Origin: Gluconobacter wancherniae NBRC 103581
Lineage (GTDB): Bacteria; Pseudomonadota; Alphaproteobacteria; Acetobacterales; Acetobacteraceae
Length of the DNA: 64,000 bases
Direction of reading: 5' to 3'
Assembly (NCBI RefSeq): GCF_007988885.1
Contig: NZ_BJUZ01000001.1
Coordinates: 1,302,001-1,366,000, forward strand
The first letter of the stretch is position 1. Each line of letters begins with the position of its first letter. The notes beneath the pieces are model-generated. The model saw only the letters and a program-made list of their open reading frames with translations, ran no database searches and was not told the origin of the DNA. Both the position numbers and the translations under genes were made by a program. Positions 37,038 to 46,221 of this stretch are shown piece after piece.

Positions 37038-37322
37038 TCAGCCCACAGCGTCCTTAAGACCTTTACCCGGCTTAAAACGGACAGAGGTGGATGCTGGAAT
37101 GTCGATTTCTTCGCCCGTGCGCGGGTTGCGACCCTTGGCAGCCTTGCGGGTTGCGGTCACGAAGCTACCGAAACCAACCAGACGGACTTCCTGCTTCTTG
37201 GCGAGCGTCTTCTCGATCGTGCCGAACACCGCATCGACAACTTCGCTGGCCTTAGCCTTCGGAAGATCAGCGGCGTCAGCGACGGCGGCGATCAGTTCCT
37301 GCTTGTTGAGGGGCTTCTCCAT
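37038..37322 (-). CDS. hupB: DNA-binding protein HU
   Basis: HU is the small histone-like nucleoid protein. From the ATG at 37322 (AAAGGCAC upstream) the product is 94 residues, the normal size; the open frame back to 37436 is not used. The start MEKPLNKQELIAAVA, the GFGSFVTATRKA core and the DNA-binding arm GRNPRTGEEIDIPAS are characteristic. It lies downstream of lon with a 137-bp gap and upstream of tRNA-Val. Confidence 0.95.
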   Translation of the reverse strand: MEKPLNKQELIAAVADAADLPKAKASEVVDAVFGTIEKTLAKKQEVRLVGFGSFVTATRKAAKGRNPRTGEEIDIPASTSVRFKPGKGLKDAVG

Positions 37323-37459
37323 GATGTGCCTTTCTGGTGTTGAGTGCGCCCGGACCGTCTTACAAAAAACGGAACCCCCGAGCGCCTGTTCGATCTGCGG
37401 CCGCACTATGAAGCGGATTTTGACCGCGTCAACCATGAGAATCGCAGATGGGTGTGATG

Positions 37460-40018
37460 TCAGTGCGGAAGCGGCCTTGAAGACGCACCTGTTGAAGCAA
37501 TTCCTCCCATAGGATCAACGGCTTCGTCCCATTCGATGGGCTCTGGCTGGCGCGTAAGCGCAACTGTCAGAACTTCATCCAGATGGCTTACAGGAATAAT
37601 TTTCAGGGCATGCCGGACATTATCCGGCACTTCCGCCAGATCCTTTTCATTGTCCTTGGGGATCAGGACTGTCTTGATCCCTGCCCGCACAGCAGCAAGC
37701 AGTTTCTCTTTCAGACCACCAATCTCCAGAACACGCCCTCTAAGAGTGATTTCTCCTGTCATCGCAACATCACGACGAATGGGTATCTGCGTCATAACAC
37801 TGACCAGCGAGGTGGCCAGAGCAATGCCCGCAGAAGGACCGTCCTTCGGGGTAGCGCCTTCAGGAAGATGGACATGGATATCGCGCTTTTCGAACAGAGG
37901 CGGACGAATACCAAAATCCTGCGCACGCGAGCGGACATAGCTCAGCGCCGCCGCAATGCTTTCCTGCATCACGTCGCCAAGCTTGCCCGTCTGCTTGACC
38001 TGCCCCTTGCCGGGCACCATCAGACTTTCAATCGTGAGGATCTCTCCACCGACCTGCGTCCAGGCAAGTCCGGTCACGACACCCACCATATCCTCTTTTT
38101 CGGTCTGGCCATGGCGGAAGCGGCGAACACCCGCATACTTCTCAAGGTTCTCTGGCGTAATCACGACATGCTTTGCATCCGTCGTGACGATCTCCTTGAC
38201 GGCCTTTCGAGCCAGCTTTGCAATCTCACGTTCAAGATTACGAACACCAGCTTCACGCGTGTAAGACTGAATAACCTCACGCAGAGTCTCATCTGAGACG
38301 CTCCACTCATCCGGCTTCAGATTGTGAGCCTCCGCCTGTTTATTGAGCAGGTGACGACGCGCAATCTGAACCTTCTCATCCTCGGTGTACCCGGAGAGAC
38401 GGATGATTTCCATACGATCAAGCAGCGGTTGCGGCATATCGAGGCTGTTTGCCGTAGTGACGAACATCACATCGGAAAGATCGTAATCCACCTCAAGGTA
38501 ATGATCGGCAAACGTGCTGTTCTGCTCTGGATCCAGAACTTCCAGCAACGCGGAAGATGGATCACCTCTCCAGTCAGCCCCAAGCTTGTCGATTTCATCA
38601 AGCAGGAACAGCGGATTGGATGTCTTGGCCTTCTTCATTCCCTGGACAATTTTTCCAGGCATTGAACCAATATATGTCCGACGATGACCGCGGATCTCCG
38701 ACTCATCACGCACGCCACCGAGAGACATCCGGACGTAATTACGACCAGTGGCTTTCGCGATAGATCTCGCAAGAGACGTTTTTCCAACGCCCGGAGGACC
38801 TACCAGGCACAGAATGGGACCCTTGAGCGTCTGGGAGCGTGTCTGTACTGCCAGATACTCCAGAATGCGCTCCTTGACCTTCTCAAGCCCATAGTGATCC
38901 GCTTCCAGCACTTCTTCAGCCAGAGCAAACTCACGCGTGACCTTGGAGCGCTTCTTCCAGGGGATACTGAGCAGCCAGTCGAGATAATTGCGTACAACCG
39001 TGCTCTCAGCGGACATCGGGCTCATGCCGCGCAGCTTTTTAAGCTCGGCCGTGGCTTTTTCACGAGCTTCCTTGGTCAGACGCGTCTTCTTGATTTTTTC
39101 TTCAAGTTCCGCCGTCTCGTCGCGGCCGTCTTCGCCCTCGCCGAGTTCCTTCTGGATCGCTTTGAGCTGCTCGTTCAGATAATATTCGCGCTGCGTCTTC
39201 TCCATCTGTCGCTTAACGCGATTGCGGATGCGCTTCTCAACCTGCAGGACACCGATCTCGGTCTCCATATGCGTGAAAACCTGCTCCAGACGACGCATGG
39301 CCGAAGGCGTCTCAAGAATTTCCTGCTTTTCGGAAATCTTCAGATTCAGATGGCTGGCGATGGTATCTGCAAGCTTTGAAGAATCTTCGATCTGATTGAT
39401 CGAAACCATAACTTCAGGCGCGATTTTCTTATTGAGCTTAATGTACTGCTCGAACTGCGAAACAGCAGAACGACCGAGTGCCTCAAGCTCACTACCCGGA
39501 ACAGATGGAGCAGCATCCTCGATAATTTCTTCAATTTCGGCTTCGAAATGTCCATCCACGTCAAAAAGACGCTTGATGTGAACACGACGCGTACCTTCGA
39601 CCAGAACCTTAACGGTTCCATCGGGCAGCTTCAGAAGCTGAAGGATAGTGGAAACCGTACCGCAGCGATAAATATCGTCTACAGAAGGGTCATCCTGAGA
39701 CACGTCCTTCTGTGCGACAAGCAGGATTTGCTTATCCTCGCGTGTGACAGTTTCCAGCGCCTTCACTGATTTTTCGCGCCCGACAAAAAGCGGAACAATC
39801 ATGTGAGGAAAAACAACAATGTTACGGAGCGGGAGGACCGCCATCACGTTGCCCGCCGACACCGAAGAAGTTTCGGTTTTTGTTTCGGCTGACTTTACCT
39901 TCGCTGCACGACGCGGCTTTTTAGCGGCTTTTTCTTCAACAACTACCGGTGTTTCAACAACAGCATCTTCAATTTTCTTGCTGCGGCGACGGGTCTTCGG
40001 CTTGGTCTCGTCACTCAT
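37460..40018 (-). CDS. lon: ATP-dependent protease Lon
   Basis: Lon is a hexameric AAA+ serine protease that degrades misfolded and regulatory proteins. The 852-residue product has the LON substrate domain (LPLRNIVVFPHMIVPLFVGREKS), Walker A GPPGVGKT at residues 407-414, and the protease domain with catalytic Ser729 in PKDGPSAG; the partner Lys is expected near 772 in GGLKEKLL. Compared with E. coli (784 residues) the N-terminus carries about 45 extra residues rich in Lys, Arg, Glu and Val. The gene lies between clpX and hupB, as usual in the class. Confidence 0.96.
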   Translation of the reverse strand: MSDETKPKTRRRSKKIEDAVVETPVVVEEKAAKKPRRAAKVKSAETKTETSSVSAGNVMAVLPLRNIVVFPHMIVPLFVGREKSVKALETVTREDKQILLVAQKDVSQDDPSVDDIYRCGTVSTILQLLKLPDGTVKVLVEGTRRVHIKRLFDVDGHFEAEIEEIIEDAAPSVPGSELEALGRSAVSQFEQYIKLNKKIAPEVMVSINQIEDSSKLADTIASHLNLKISEKQEILETPSAMRRLEQVFTHMETEIGVLQVEKRIRNRVKRQMEKTQREYYLNEQLKAIQKELGEGEDGRDETAELEEKIKKTRLTKEAREKATAELKKLRGMSPMSAESTVVRNYLDWLLSIPWKKRSKVTREFALAEEVLEADHYGLEKVKERILEYLAVQTRSQTLKGPILCLVGPPGVGKTSLARSIAKATGRNYVRMSLGGVRDESEIRGHRRTYIGSMPGKIVQGMKKAKTSNPLFLLDEIDKLGADWRGDPSSALLEVLDPEQNSTFADHYLEVDYDLSDVMFVTTANSLDMPQPLLDRMEIIRLSGYTEDEKVQIARRHLLNKQAEAHNLKPDEWSVSDETLREVIQSYTREAGVRNLEREIAKLARKAVKEIVTTDAKHVVITPENLEKYAGVRRFRHGQTEKEDMVGVVTGLAWTQVGGEILTIESLMVPGKGQVKQTGKLGDVMQESIAAALSYVRSRAQDFGIRPPLFEKRDIHVHLPEGATPKDGPSAGIALATSLVSVMTQIPIRRDVAMTGEITLRGRVLEIGGLKEKLLAAVRAGIKTVLIPKDNEKDLAEVPDNVRHALKIIPVSHLDEVLTVALTRQPEPIEWDEAVDPMGGIASTGASSRPLPH

Positions 40019-40204
40019 ATCCTGGATCTCCGTTATGGACGATCACGCACTCTCCGCCCACTTATGGGCGCGGAAAGTACGGCGTCTGCATGCGAGCGAA
40101 CAACGCTGCTCCACTCCACATGAGAATAATGTCGTCATGATGAGAGCGTTCTGCAAGCAGCACAATCTCATCATGACGGACTTTCAATAATTAGAACGCA
40201 GAAA
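40019..40204 (-). promoter_or_regulatory. clpX-lon intergenic region with long inverted repeat
   Basis: This 186-bp region precedes lon. It holds a perfect 13-bp inverted repeat, CGTCATGATGAGA (40133-40145) and TCTCATCATGACG (40166-40178), around a 20-nt spacer. Nearer lon is a small stem, CGCCCA-CTTA-TGGGCG (40055-40070). The A+T-rich arms without a U tract argue against a terminator. I did not find a convincing heat-shock (sigma-32) promoter. Confidence 0.55.
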
Positions 40205-41470
40205 TCAGGCCGACTGCTCAGCCGGCTTACCTGCACCTTTGCCGTAGACATAAACCGGATTGGCCTTGCTCTCAGCCACTTCACGATTGATGACAACTTC
40301 CTCAACACCCTCCAAACCCGGAAGATCAAACATCGTTCCCAGGAGGATATTTTCCATGATCGATCGCAGGCCACGCGCTCCTGTCTTGCGAGCTATGGCG
40401 CGAGTGGCAATCGCAGAAAGAGCATCATCAGTGAACGTCAGATCGACCCCTTCCATCTGGAACAGGCGAGCATACTGCTTCACGAGTGCGTTCTTGGGCT
40501 TACTGAGGATCTGGATAAGAGCGTTTTCGTCAAGGTCATTCAAAGCTGCAATCACAGGCAGGCGTCCGATGAATTCGGGGATGAGACCGAACTTCAACAG
40601 ATCTTCAGGCTCAACTGTCTGGAGCAGCGCACCAAGACGTCTTTCGTCTTCAGATCGCACATCCGCACCGAAGCCTATGGCAGATCCCTTGCCACGGGCG
40701 CTGATAATTTTGTCCAGCCCGGCAAATGCGCCACCACAGATAAACAGCATGTTCGTAGTATCGACCTGCAGGAACTCCTGCTGAGGATGCTTACGCCCTC
40801 CCTGTGGAGGAACAGACGCAACAGTCCCTTCCATCAGCTTCAGCAGAGCCTGCTGAACGCCTTCGCCCGATACGTCACGGGTAATCGACGGATTATCCGA
40901 TTTACGAGAAATCTTGTCGATCTCATCAATGTAGACAATACCGCGCTGAGCCCGCTCTACATTATAATCTGCAGCCTGCAGGAGCTTGAGGATAATGTTC
41001 TCGACGTCTTCGCCAACATAACCGGCTTCGGTAAGCGTCGTCGCATCGGCCATCGTGAAAGGCACATCGAGAATGCGCGCAAGTGTCTGCGCAAGCAGTG
41101 TCTTTCCCGAACCCGTGGGGCCGAGCAGCATGATATTGGACTTGGCAATTTCTACGTCATTGCTCTTCTGAGCATGCGCAAGACGCTTGTAATGATTGTG
41201 TACGGCTACAGACAGCGCGCGCTTGGCCTCAAACTGCCCGATAACGTAATCATCAAGAACCTTGCAGATTTCCTTCGGGGTCGGCACGCCATCGCGGGAC
41301 TTCACAAGATGCGTCTTGTGCTCTTCGCGAATGATATCCATGCAGAGCTCTACGCACTCATCGCAAATGAATACAGTTGGTCCTGCGATCAGCTTGCGAA
41401 CTTCGTGCTGGGACTTTCCACAGAACGAACAGTACAGGGTGCTCTTGGAATCGCCGGTTTTGTTGCTCAT
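40205..41470 (-). CDS. clpX: ClpXP ATPase subunit ClpX
   Basis: ClpX unfolds substrates, including SsrA-tagged chains, and feeds them to ClpP. The 421-residue product has the N-terminal zinc-binding domain (Cys14 and Cys17 in CSFC, then CDECVELC), Walker A GPTGSGKT at about residue 117-124, Walker [11 protein letters not shown] and the pore loop GYVGEDVE. The IGF-type loop that docks ClpP is represented by the IGFGADV segment. It follows clpP by 198 bp that include a hairpin, so it probably also has its own promoter. Confidence 0.96.
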   Translation of the reverse strand: MSNKTGDSKSTLYCSFCGKSQHEVRKLIAGPTVFICDECVELCMDIIREEHKTHLVKSRDGVPTPKEICKVLDDYVIGQFEAKRALSVAVHNHYKRLAHAQKSNDVEIAKSNIMLLGPTGSGKTLLAQTLARILDVPFTMADATTLTEAGYVGEDVENIILKLLQAADYNVERAQRGIVYIDEIDKISRKSDNPSITRDVSGEGVQQALLKLMEGTVASVPPQGGRKHPQQEFLQVDTTNMLFICGGAFAGLDKIISARGKGSAIGFGADVRSEDERRLGALLQTVEPEDLLKFGLIPEFIGRLPVIAALNDLDENALIQILSKPKNALVKQYARLFQMEGVDLTFTDDALSAIATRAIARKTGARGLRSIMENILLGTMFDLPGLEGVEEVVINREVAESKANPVYVYGKGAGKPAEQSA

Positions 41471-41594
41471 CGCAGTTCCTCTCTCCCGTCACGCACGGAC
41501 ACGCCACTCATGGCGGCAGGCATGCGGAGGCACTCAAACTTTAGGCCGAGGGACGAACCTTCGGCAACCCCGAAGCTCACAGCCCGGGGACACA

Positions 41595-41622
41595 AGAAGC
41601 GGCATATTGTTATGCCGCTTCT
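41595..41622 (-). terminator. Hairpin between clpP and clpX
   Basis: A perfect 12-bp stem (AGAAGCGGCATA at 41595-41606 with its complement at 41611-41622) has a 4-nt loop. In minus-strand RNA it is followed by UGUG, a poor U tract; on the plus strand it is followed by CTTTT. It may act as a partial terminator or an mRNA-stabilising stem between the two genes. Confidence 0.55.
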
Positions 41623-41668
41623 CTTTTCCAAGGGATATCTCATCCCTTGGCCATCATCGCTGTGACAA

Positions 41669-42313
41669 TCAACCCTGATCGGCGATAGCAGCCGGGTGAC
41701 GACGGACGACTTCATCAATCAATCCGAATTCCTTGGCTTCATCAGCAGACAGATAACTGTCACGCTCCAGCTTACGCTCGATTTCTTCCAGGGTCTGACC
41801 AGTGTGCTCACGATAGATTTCGTTCAGACGCTGACGGATCAAAAGGATTTCACGGGCCTGGATTTCAATATCTGAAGCCTGCCCCTGCGCGCCACCAGAT
41901 GGCTGATGAACCATCACGCGGGCATTTGGCAGACAGAAACGACGTCCTTTTTCACCACCAGCTAGCAGCAACGATCCCATGGACGCAGCCTGACCTATGC
42001 AGACAGTGCTTACCGGACAGCGAATGTACTGCATGGTATCATACATCGCGAGACCAGCAGAAACGACGCCACCTGGGCTGTTGATATAAAAGGAGATTTC
42101 CTTGGAAGGATTAACACTCTCAAGGTAGAGAAGCTGGGCGCAAATCAGGGAAGATACCTGATCATACACAGGCCCAGTCAGAAAAATGATACGCTCCTGG
42201 AGGAGGCGTGAAAAAATATCGAAGGCTCGCTCTCCGCGGGCGGTCTGTTCGACCACCATCGGTACCAGAGAGTTGTTGAACACCTCGACGGGATCGCGGT
42301 CCCCAATGGCCAT
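41669..42313 (-). CDS. clpP: ATP-dependent Clp protease proteolytic subunit ClpP
   Basis: ClpP forms the tetradecameric serine-protease barrel of ClpXP and ClpAP. The 214-residue product has the full triad: Ser111 in GQAASMGS, His136 in VMVHQPSGG and Asp185 in [11 protein letters not shown]. The N-terminal axial loop region and the family end (FGLIDEVV) are normal. It is downstream of tig, separated by a strong hairpin, and upstream of clpX. Confidence 0.97.
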   Translation of the reverse strand: MAIGDRDPVEVFNNSLVPMVVEQTARGERAFDIFSRLLQERIIFLTGPVYDQVSSLICAQLLYLESVNPSKEISFYINSPGGVVSAGLAMYDTMQYIRCPVSTVCIGQAASMGSLLLAGGEKGRRFCLPNARVMVHQPSGGAQGQASDIEIQAREILLIRQRLNEIYREHTGQTLEEIERKLERDSYLSADEAKEFGLIDEVVRRHPAAIADQG

Positions 42314-42397
42314 GCTATCTGTTCCTCAATGCCGCTAGGGCTGTCTTTCGGTCCATAACATGGACCCGGGGTCGCGTTCCGTCAAAGGGGGCAGGCC

Positions 42398-42436
42398 CGG
42401 AAAAACGGATATCACCTTGTGATAACCGTTTTTCCG
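42398..42436 (-). terminator. Long terminator-like hairpin after tig
   Basis: The arms 42398-42415 and 42419-42436 form 11 plus 6 base pairs with one mismatch and a 3-nt loop. The outer part pairs CGGAAAAACGG with CCGTTTTTCCG, so a U tract is built into the descending arm. It begins 12 bp after the tig stop and should end most tig transcripts before clpP. Confidence 0.8.
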
Positions 42437-42447
42437 AACGCCGCCTT

Positions 42448-43779
42448 TTAGAGCTCGGCCGGCGGGATTTCGGCGAGTTCTTCCGGTGTGACTTCCTTAT
42501 CCGTGACGTCCGCCAGCTCGATCAGGTAATCAACGACCTTGTTTTCCAGGATCGGACCACGAAGCCCTTCAACAGCCTGCGGGTTCTTGGAGAAGAACTC
42601 GAAAACCATCTGTTCCTGACCAGGATAACGCTGCGCTTCCTGCTGCATGGCACCCAGAAGCTCCTCGCGAGAAACCTGGATTTCCTGCTTGCGGCCGATT
42701 TCGGCAAGCAGCAGTCCAAGCTTCACACGACGCTCGGCAATGCGACGGTAGTCCGCACGCAGAGTGTCTTCGTCCTTACCTGCGTCTTCCTCGTCCATAC
42801 GGCCGGCCTTGCGGTCTTCCTCAACGCGTGCCCAGATTTGGCTGAACTCGGCGTCGACCATGCTCGCAGGCGCTTCGAAAGCGGTCTTGTCGGACAGGGC
42901 ATCCAGAAGTTCGCGCTTGATGCGCAGACGCGTCAGCTGACGGTACTCGCCTTCAGCCTGCTCCGTGATGAGCTTACGAGCCTGTTCCAGGTTCTCAAGG
43001 CCAACAGACTTTGCCAGCTCGTCGTCGATCGCAGGATCAACGGCCTTCTTCAGGGACTTTGCCTTGACCTCAAAGGTGACTTCCTTACCGGCCAGTTCAG
43101 CTGCCTGATAGTCAGCAGGGAACGTTACCGTAATGGTACGATCCTCGCCTGCCTTCAGGCCTTCCATCTGCTCAGCGAAACCCGGAATAAAGCCTTCGCC
43201 ACCGATCTCGACATTGACATCGTCAGCCGTTCCACCGTCGAACGGTGTGCCATCGAGCTTACCAACGAAGTCCACGCAGATGACATCGCCATGCGCAGCA
43301 GCGCGATCTTCTTCGATCGTCTCGAACTTGCGGCTGCGACGCGCCAGATCAGCAATCGCCTTGTCAACGGTCTCGTCGCTTACCTTGGCCGTCAGGCGGG
43401 TCAGCTTCAGACCAGACAGGTCAGGCACTTCGATTTCCGGAAGCACTTCCATCTCGACCTTGAACTCAAGATCAGCATCACCTTCGCCTGCGGAAACCAG
43501 ATCCACCTTGGGCTGATTTGCCGGGCGCAGGTTCTGCTCCTGCATGAGCTTTGTGGTCGCGTCGTTCACGATCTGCTCAAGCAGTTCCGCATTTACGGAC
43601 GCGCCATAGCGCTGCTTGACCAGAGATGCCGGAACCTTGCCTGGACGGAAACCGGGCAGCTTTACGTCGCGTGCAACTTCTGCAAGCCGTGCGTTGCGGC
43701 GGGTCTGCAGGTCAGCGGACGGGACGACGACGGTAAAGGCGCGCTTAAGGCCTTCGTTGAGCGTGGGCGTAACCTGCAT
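42448..43779 (-). CDS. tig: Trigger factor
   Basis: Trigger factor is the ribosome-associated chaperone and prolyl isomerase. From the ATG at 43779 the product is 443 residues, normal for the family; a GTG at 43824 is in frame but adds 15 unrelated residues. The ribosome-binding signature GFRPGKVP lies at residues 43-50. An FKBP domain follows at about 160-245 (VDFVGKLDGTPFDGG, IPGFAEQMEGLKAGE), and then a long helical C-terminal domain. It follows tRNA-Leu and leads the tig-clpP-clpX-lon-hupB block. Confidence 0.95.
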   Translation of the reverse strand: MQVTPTLNEGLKRAFTVVVPSADLQTRRNARLAEVARDVKLPGFRPGKVPASLVKQRYGASVNAELLEQIVNDATTKLMQEQNLRPANQPKVDLVSAGEGDADLEFKVEMEVLPEIEVPDLSGLKLTRLTAKVSDETVDKAIADLARRSRKFETIEEDRAAAHGDVICVDFVGKLDGTPFDGGTADDVNVEIGGEGFIPGFAEQMEGLKAGEDRTITVTFPADYQAAELAGKEVTFEVKAKSLKKAVDPAIDDELAKSVGLENLEQARKLITEQAEGEYRQLTRLRIKRELLDALSDKTAFEAPASMVDAEFSQIWARVEEDRKAGRMDEEDAGKDEDTLRADYRRIAERRVKLGLLLAEIGRKQEIQVSREELLGAMQQEAQRYPGQEQMVFEFFSKNPQAVEGLRGPILENKVVDYLIELADVTDKEVTPEELAEIPPAEL

Positions 43780-43834
43780 GAGCCAGGCGATCCTCTCGGT
43801 CGGGTAGGTTGAATCTGTAGTCACGGAGCATGGC

Positions 43835-43919
<85 letters not shown>

Positions 43920-44003
43920 GCGCCCTGCCCCTGGGTCCGGAGAAAACCGGACCGTGGAAGCGGCGGCTTTAGCGCATGCCACGCCACTTAACAACAGGGG
44001 AGC

Positions 44004-45458
44004 TCATCCATTTATCGCTTTCACTGCCTCCTGCATCGCAGTCGCACGCTTTCGGGCCTCACCAAGGAAGAGGTCTAGGTCTTCCGCTATCGGCCATCCA
44101 CCCGTGGCGCTTCCCGCACGAATTCCTGCTTCACCATGAAGCCAGACACCAGCGCAGGATGCCTCCCACGCCGCCATTCCCGATGCCATGAGAGCCGCAA
44201 TCACGCCACTCAACGTGTCGCCTGATCCCGCAGTCGCCAACGCCGAACTCGCATGGTCATTGATGGCAATTCGCCCACCCGGCTCGGCCACCAGAGTATC
44301 TGAGCCTTTCATCACAACAATCGCGCCAATTTTGTCAGCAGCCCTGCGCGCACACTCAATGCGACTGCCCTCAATGTCTCCAAACAGTTTCCTGAATTCG
44401 CCAATATGCGGCGTAATTACGGAAACACCCGCCAGACGTGCCAGATCTTTCGATCCCCACGCGAGGGCACCCGCATCTGCCAAGACCGTTTTTTCTCCAC
44501 TGATCAGATCGGGGAGCGCTTCCCCAGCCTCCCGCTCTGTAAGACCGGGACCACACACCCAGACTTTCCGACGCGGATCCTCAAGAAGCTCAGACAGTGG
44601 GGCATCATCAACAATCAATCCCGGATCGCCGAGTCGATATCCACCTGCCGCAGCACCTGCTGCAATCCGCACCAACCCTGCGCCAACACGCCTGGCAGCC
44701 CGCGCGGATAATCTGGCTGCCCCCGGCATCTCTGCCCCTCCACACAGGCTCACAACACCACGTTTGTATTTGTGATCACCCACCTGCTGTACAGGAAGTC
44801 GCCACAGACCCGGCGCGTTATGCCACAGCGATGGACGGACAACCTGAAATGCTGTGTCGGGCATACCAATTTCCGCGCAGACAACCTCCCCACACAATTG
44901 CGCACCTGGCTGCATGACATGACCCGGCTTACGGCGCACAAACGTCACCGTAAGGTCGCAACCCTTCACACGGCCAAGCAGTTCGCCAGAAGCGCCATCC
45001 ACACCACTGGGAATATCCACTGCAACGACGCTTTTCGCAGCGGCCAGAACCGCGCTCACCTGCGCCTGAACCGGACGCGCAAGCCCCGCACCAAAAACTG
45101 CATCCACGACCAGATCAGCACGCTGGATTTCTGCCTCGGTAAACGGAACCATCGGACCATGCCAATCTGATGCAGCAGCCTGCGCAGCACTCCCAACGCG
45201 TGGAGGGACGACGGCTGCCACACGAACAGCCCATCCCCAGGATGAAAGCAGCCGCGCGGCAACGTACCCGTCCCCGCCATTGTTTCCGGGGCCACAAGCC
45301 ACGACAACACGACATGGCGAAAAACGCTTGCGGATTTCACGCGCTACAGCCCGCCCTGCATTTTCCATGAGCGCGCGCAGCGAGACCTTCCGGACAGCAG
45401 CCTGGTCCATTGCAGCGCAGTCATCAGGCGTCAGAAGCACCAGCTGATCAAGAGACAC
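44004..45458 (-). CDS. nnr: Bifunctional NAD(P)H-hydrate epimerase / ADP-dependent NAD(P)H-hydrate dehydratase
   Basis: This fusion repairs NADHX and NADPHX. The product is 484 residues from the GTG at 45458, which has AAGGAA seven bases upstream. The open frame extends to 45617 but lacks family similarity there. The N-terminal epimerase domain (YjeF_N, about 1-205) has CGPGNNGGDGYVAARLL and DIPSGVDG. The C-terminal ribokinase-like dehydratase (about 225-480) has ITPHIGEFRKLFG, VVMKGSDTLVAEP and ATAGSGDTLSGVIAAL. It is divergent from the small membrane protein gene across 158 bp. Confidence 0.93.
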   Translation of the reverse strand: MSLDQLVLLTPDDCAAMDQAAVRKVSLRALMENAGRAVAREIRKRFSPCRVVVACGPGNNGGDGYVAARLLSSWGWAVRVAAVVPPRVGSAAQAAASDWHGPMVPFTEAEIQRADLVVDAVFGAGLARPVQAQVSAVLAAAKSVVAVDIPSGVDGASGELLGRVKGCDLTVTFVRRKPGHVMQPGAQLCGEVVCAEIGMPDTAFQVVRPSLWHNAPGLWRLPVQQVGDHKYKRGVVSLCGGAEMPGAARLSARAARRVGAGLVRIAAGAAAGGYRLGDPGLIVDDAPLSELLEDPRRKVWVCGPGLTEREAGEALPDLISGEKTVLADAGALAWGSKDLARLAGVSVITPHIGEFRKLFGDIEGSRIECARRAADKIGAIVVMKGSDTLVAEPGGRIAINDHASSALATAGSGDTLSGVIAALMASGMAAWEASCAGVWLHGEAGIRAGSATGGWPIAEDLDLFLGEARKRATAMQEAVKAING

Positions 45459-45616
45459 ATTGATTTCCTTCAAACTGAGACACGATGCAAAAGCCCGGAA
45501 GCCAGATCCATTGCCCTCTGGTATAAGGTGGGCGCGGTCGGGTAAGTAGGCCAACGTTATTCCGAACACCCTGTGATCGGACGCTTTTCTTCCCTTCAGA
45601 ACCATGACGAGGATCA

Positions 45617-46069
45617 ATGACAGGATCGATCATCTGGAGCATCGTGCTCGCGATACATCTGCTCAGCATGGCCTACTGGGTCGGCGGCTCAATCTATTCA
45701 ACACTGGTCGTACGCTCAACGCTGGGACTTCTGGATGCAGGACCTCGCCAGTCCGTTCAGCTGCAGGGTTACACGCGATTCTTCCGTGGCCTGTGGCAGG
45801 TTGTCCCCTTCTCCCTTCTCAGCGGATGGGCACTGGTGCTGCATGAAGGGGGTTTCGGCGCAGTCGCATGGCCTGTGAATCTGATGCAGGTTCTGGCAAT
45901 TGTGATGGCGGCGCTCTTCGTCAGCACCGTGTATGGCCCGTTTCGGCGCGCACGCCGCGCACTGCGCCCTCAAGCGGGTCTTTTTGATACGCTGCGCCAT
46001 CGCACAGCAATGATGGCGGGACTCGGCGTTCTCACCATTCTCGTGGCGGCAATGGCACGCGGACTGTAA
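45617..46069 (+). CDS. Small membrane protein, CopD-like
   Basis: This 150-residue protein has four predicted membrane helices at about residues 5-27, 58-75, 86-105 and 128-147. His14 and Trp21 lie in the first helix and a basic loop (FRRARRALRP) in between. The pattern resembles the CopD/putative copper-resistance and DUF4149-like membrane families. I cannot assign a function, and metal binding is not shown. It is divergent from nnr and followed by a hairpin. Confidence 0.72.
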   Translation: MTGSIIWSIVLAIHLLSMAYWVGGSIYSTLVVRSTLGLLDAGPRQSVQLQGYTRFFRGLWQVVPFSLLSGWALVLHEGGFGAVAWPVNLMQVLAIVMAALFVSTVYGPFRRARRALRPQAGLFDTLRHRTAMMAGLGVLTILVAAMARGL

Positions 46070-46077
46070 GAAAGTGG

Positions 46078-46106
46078 GCGATACGGCGCTTTATGGGCCG
46101 TATCGC
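46078..46106 (+). terminator. Hairpin after the CopD-like gene
   Basis: A perfect 10-bp stem (GCGATACGGC at 46078-46087 with GCCGTATCGC at 46097-46106) around a 9-nt loop starts 9 bp after the stop codon. It is followed by TTGCCTTT, an interrupted T tract. It is probably a terminator, but it could also be part of the helicase 5' leader. Confidence 0.6.
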
Positions 46107-46221
46107 TTGCCTTTAGAGCCATTTGCCGATATCCGAACCTCAGTTGTTTTGCCCGGGAGCATTCCCGGCATTCTCTGGTCGCCAACAAGGCCGCACCATC
46201 AACGAAATTTTCGAGAGTCAT

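Noticed and set aside
42838-43812. 324-residue open frame antisense to tig
   Set aside because: It mirrors the trigger factor reading frame and shows no family signature or ribosome-binding site.
43934-43953. Hairpin GGTCCGG / CCGGACC downstream of nnr considered as a terminator
   Set aside because: Only 7 bp and no U tract in minus-strand RNA; it could be part of the tRNA-Leu upstream region.
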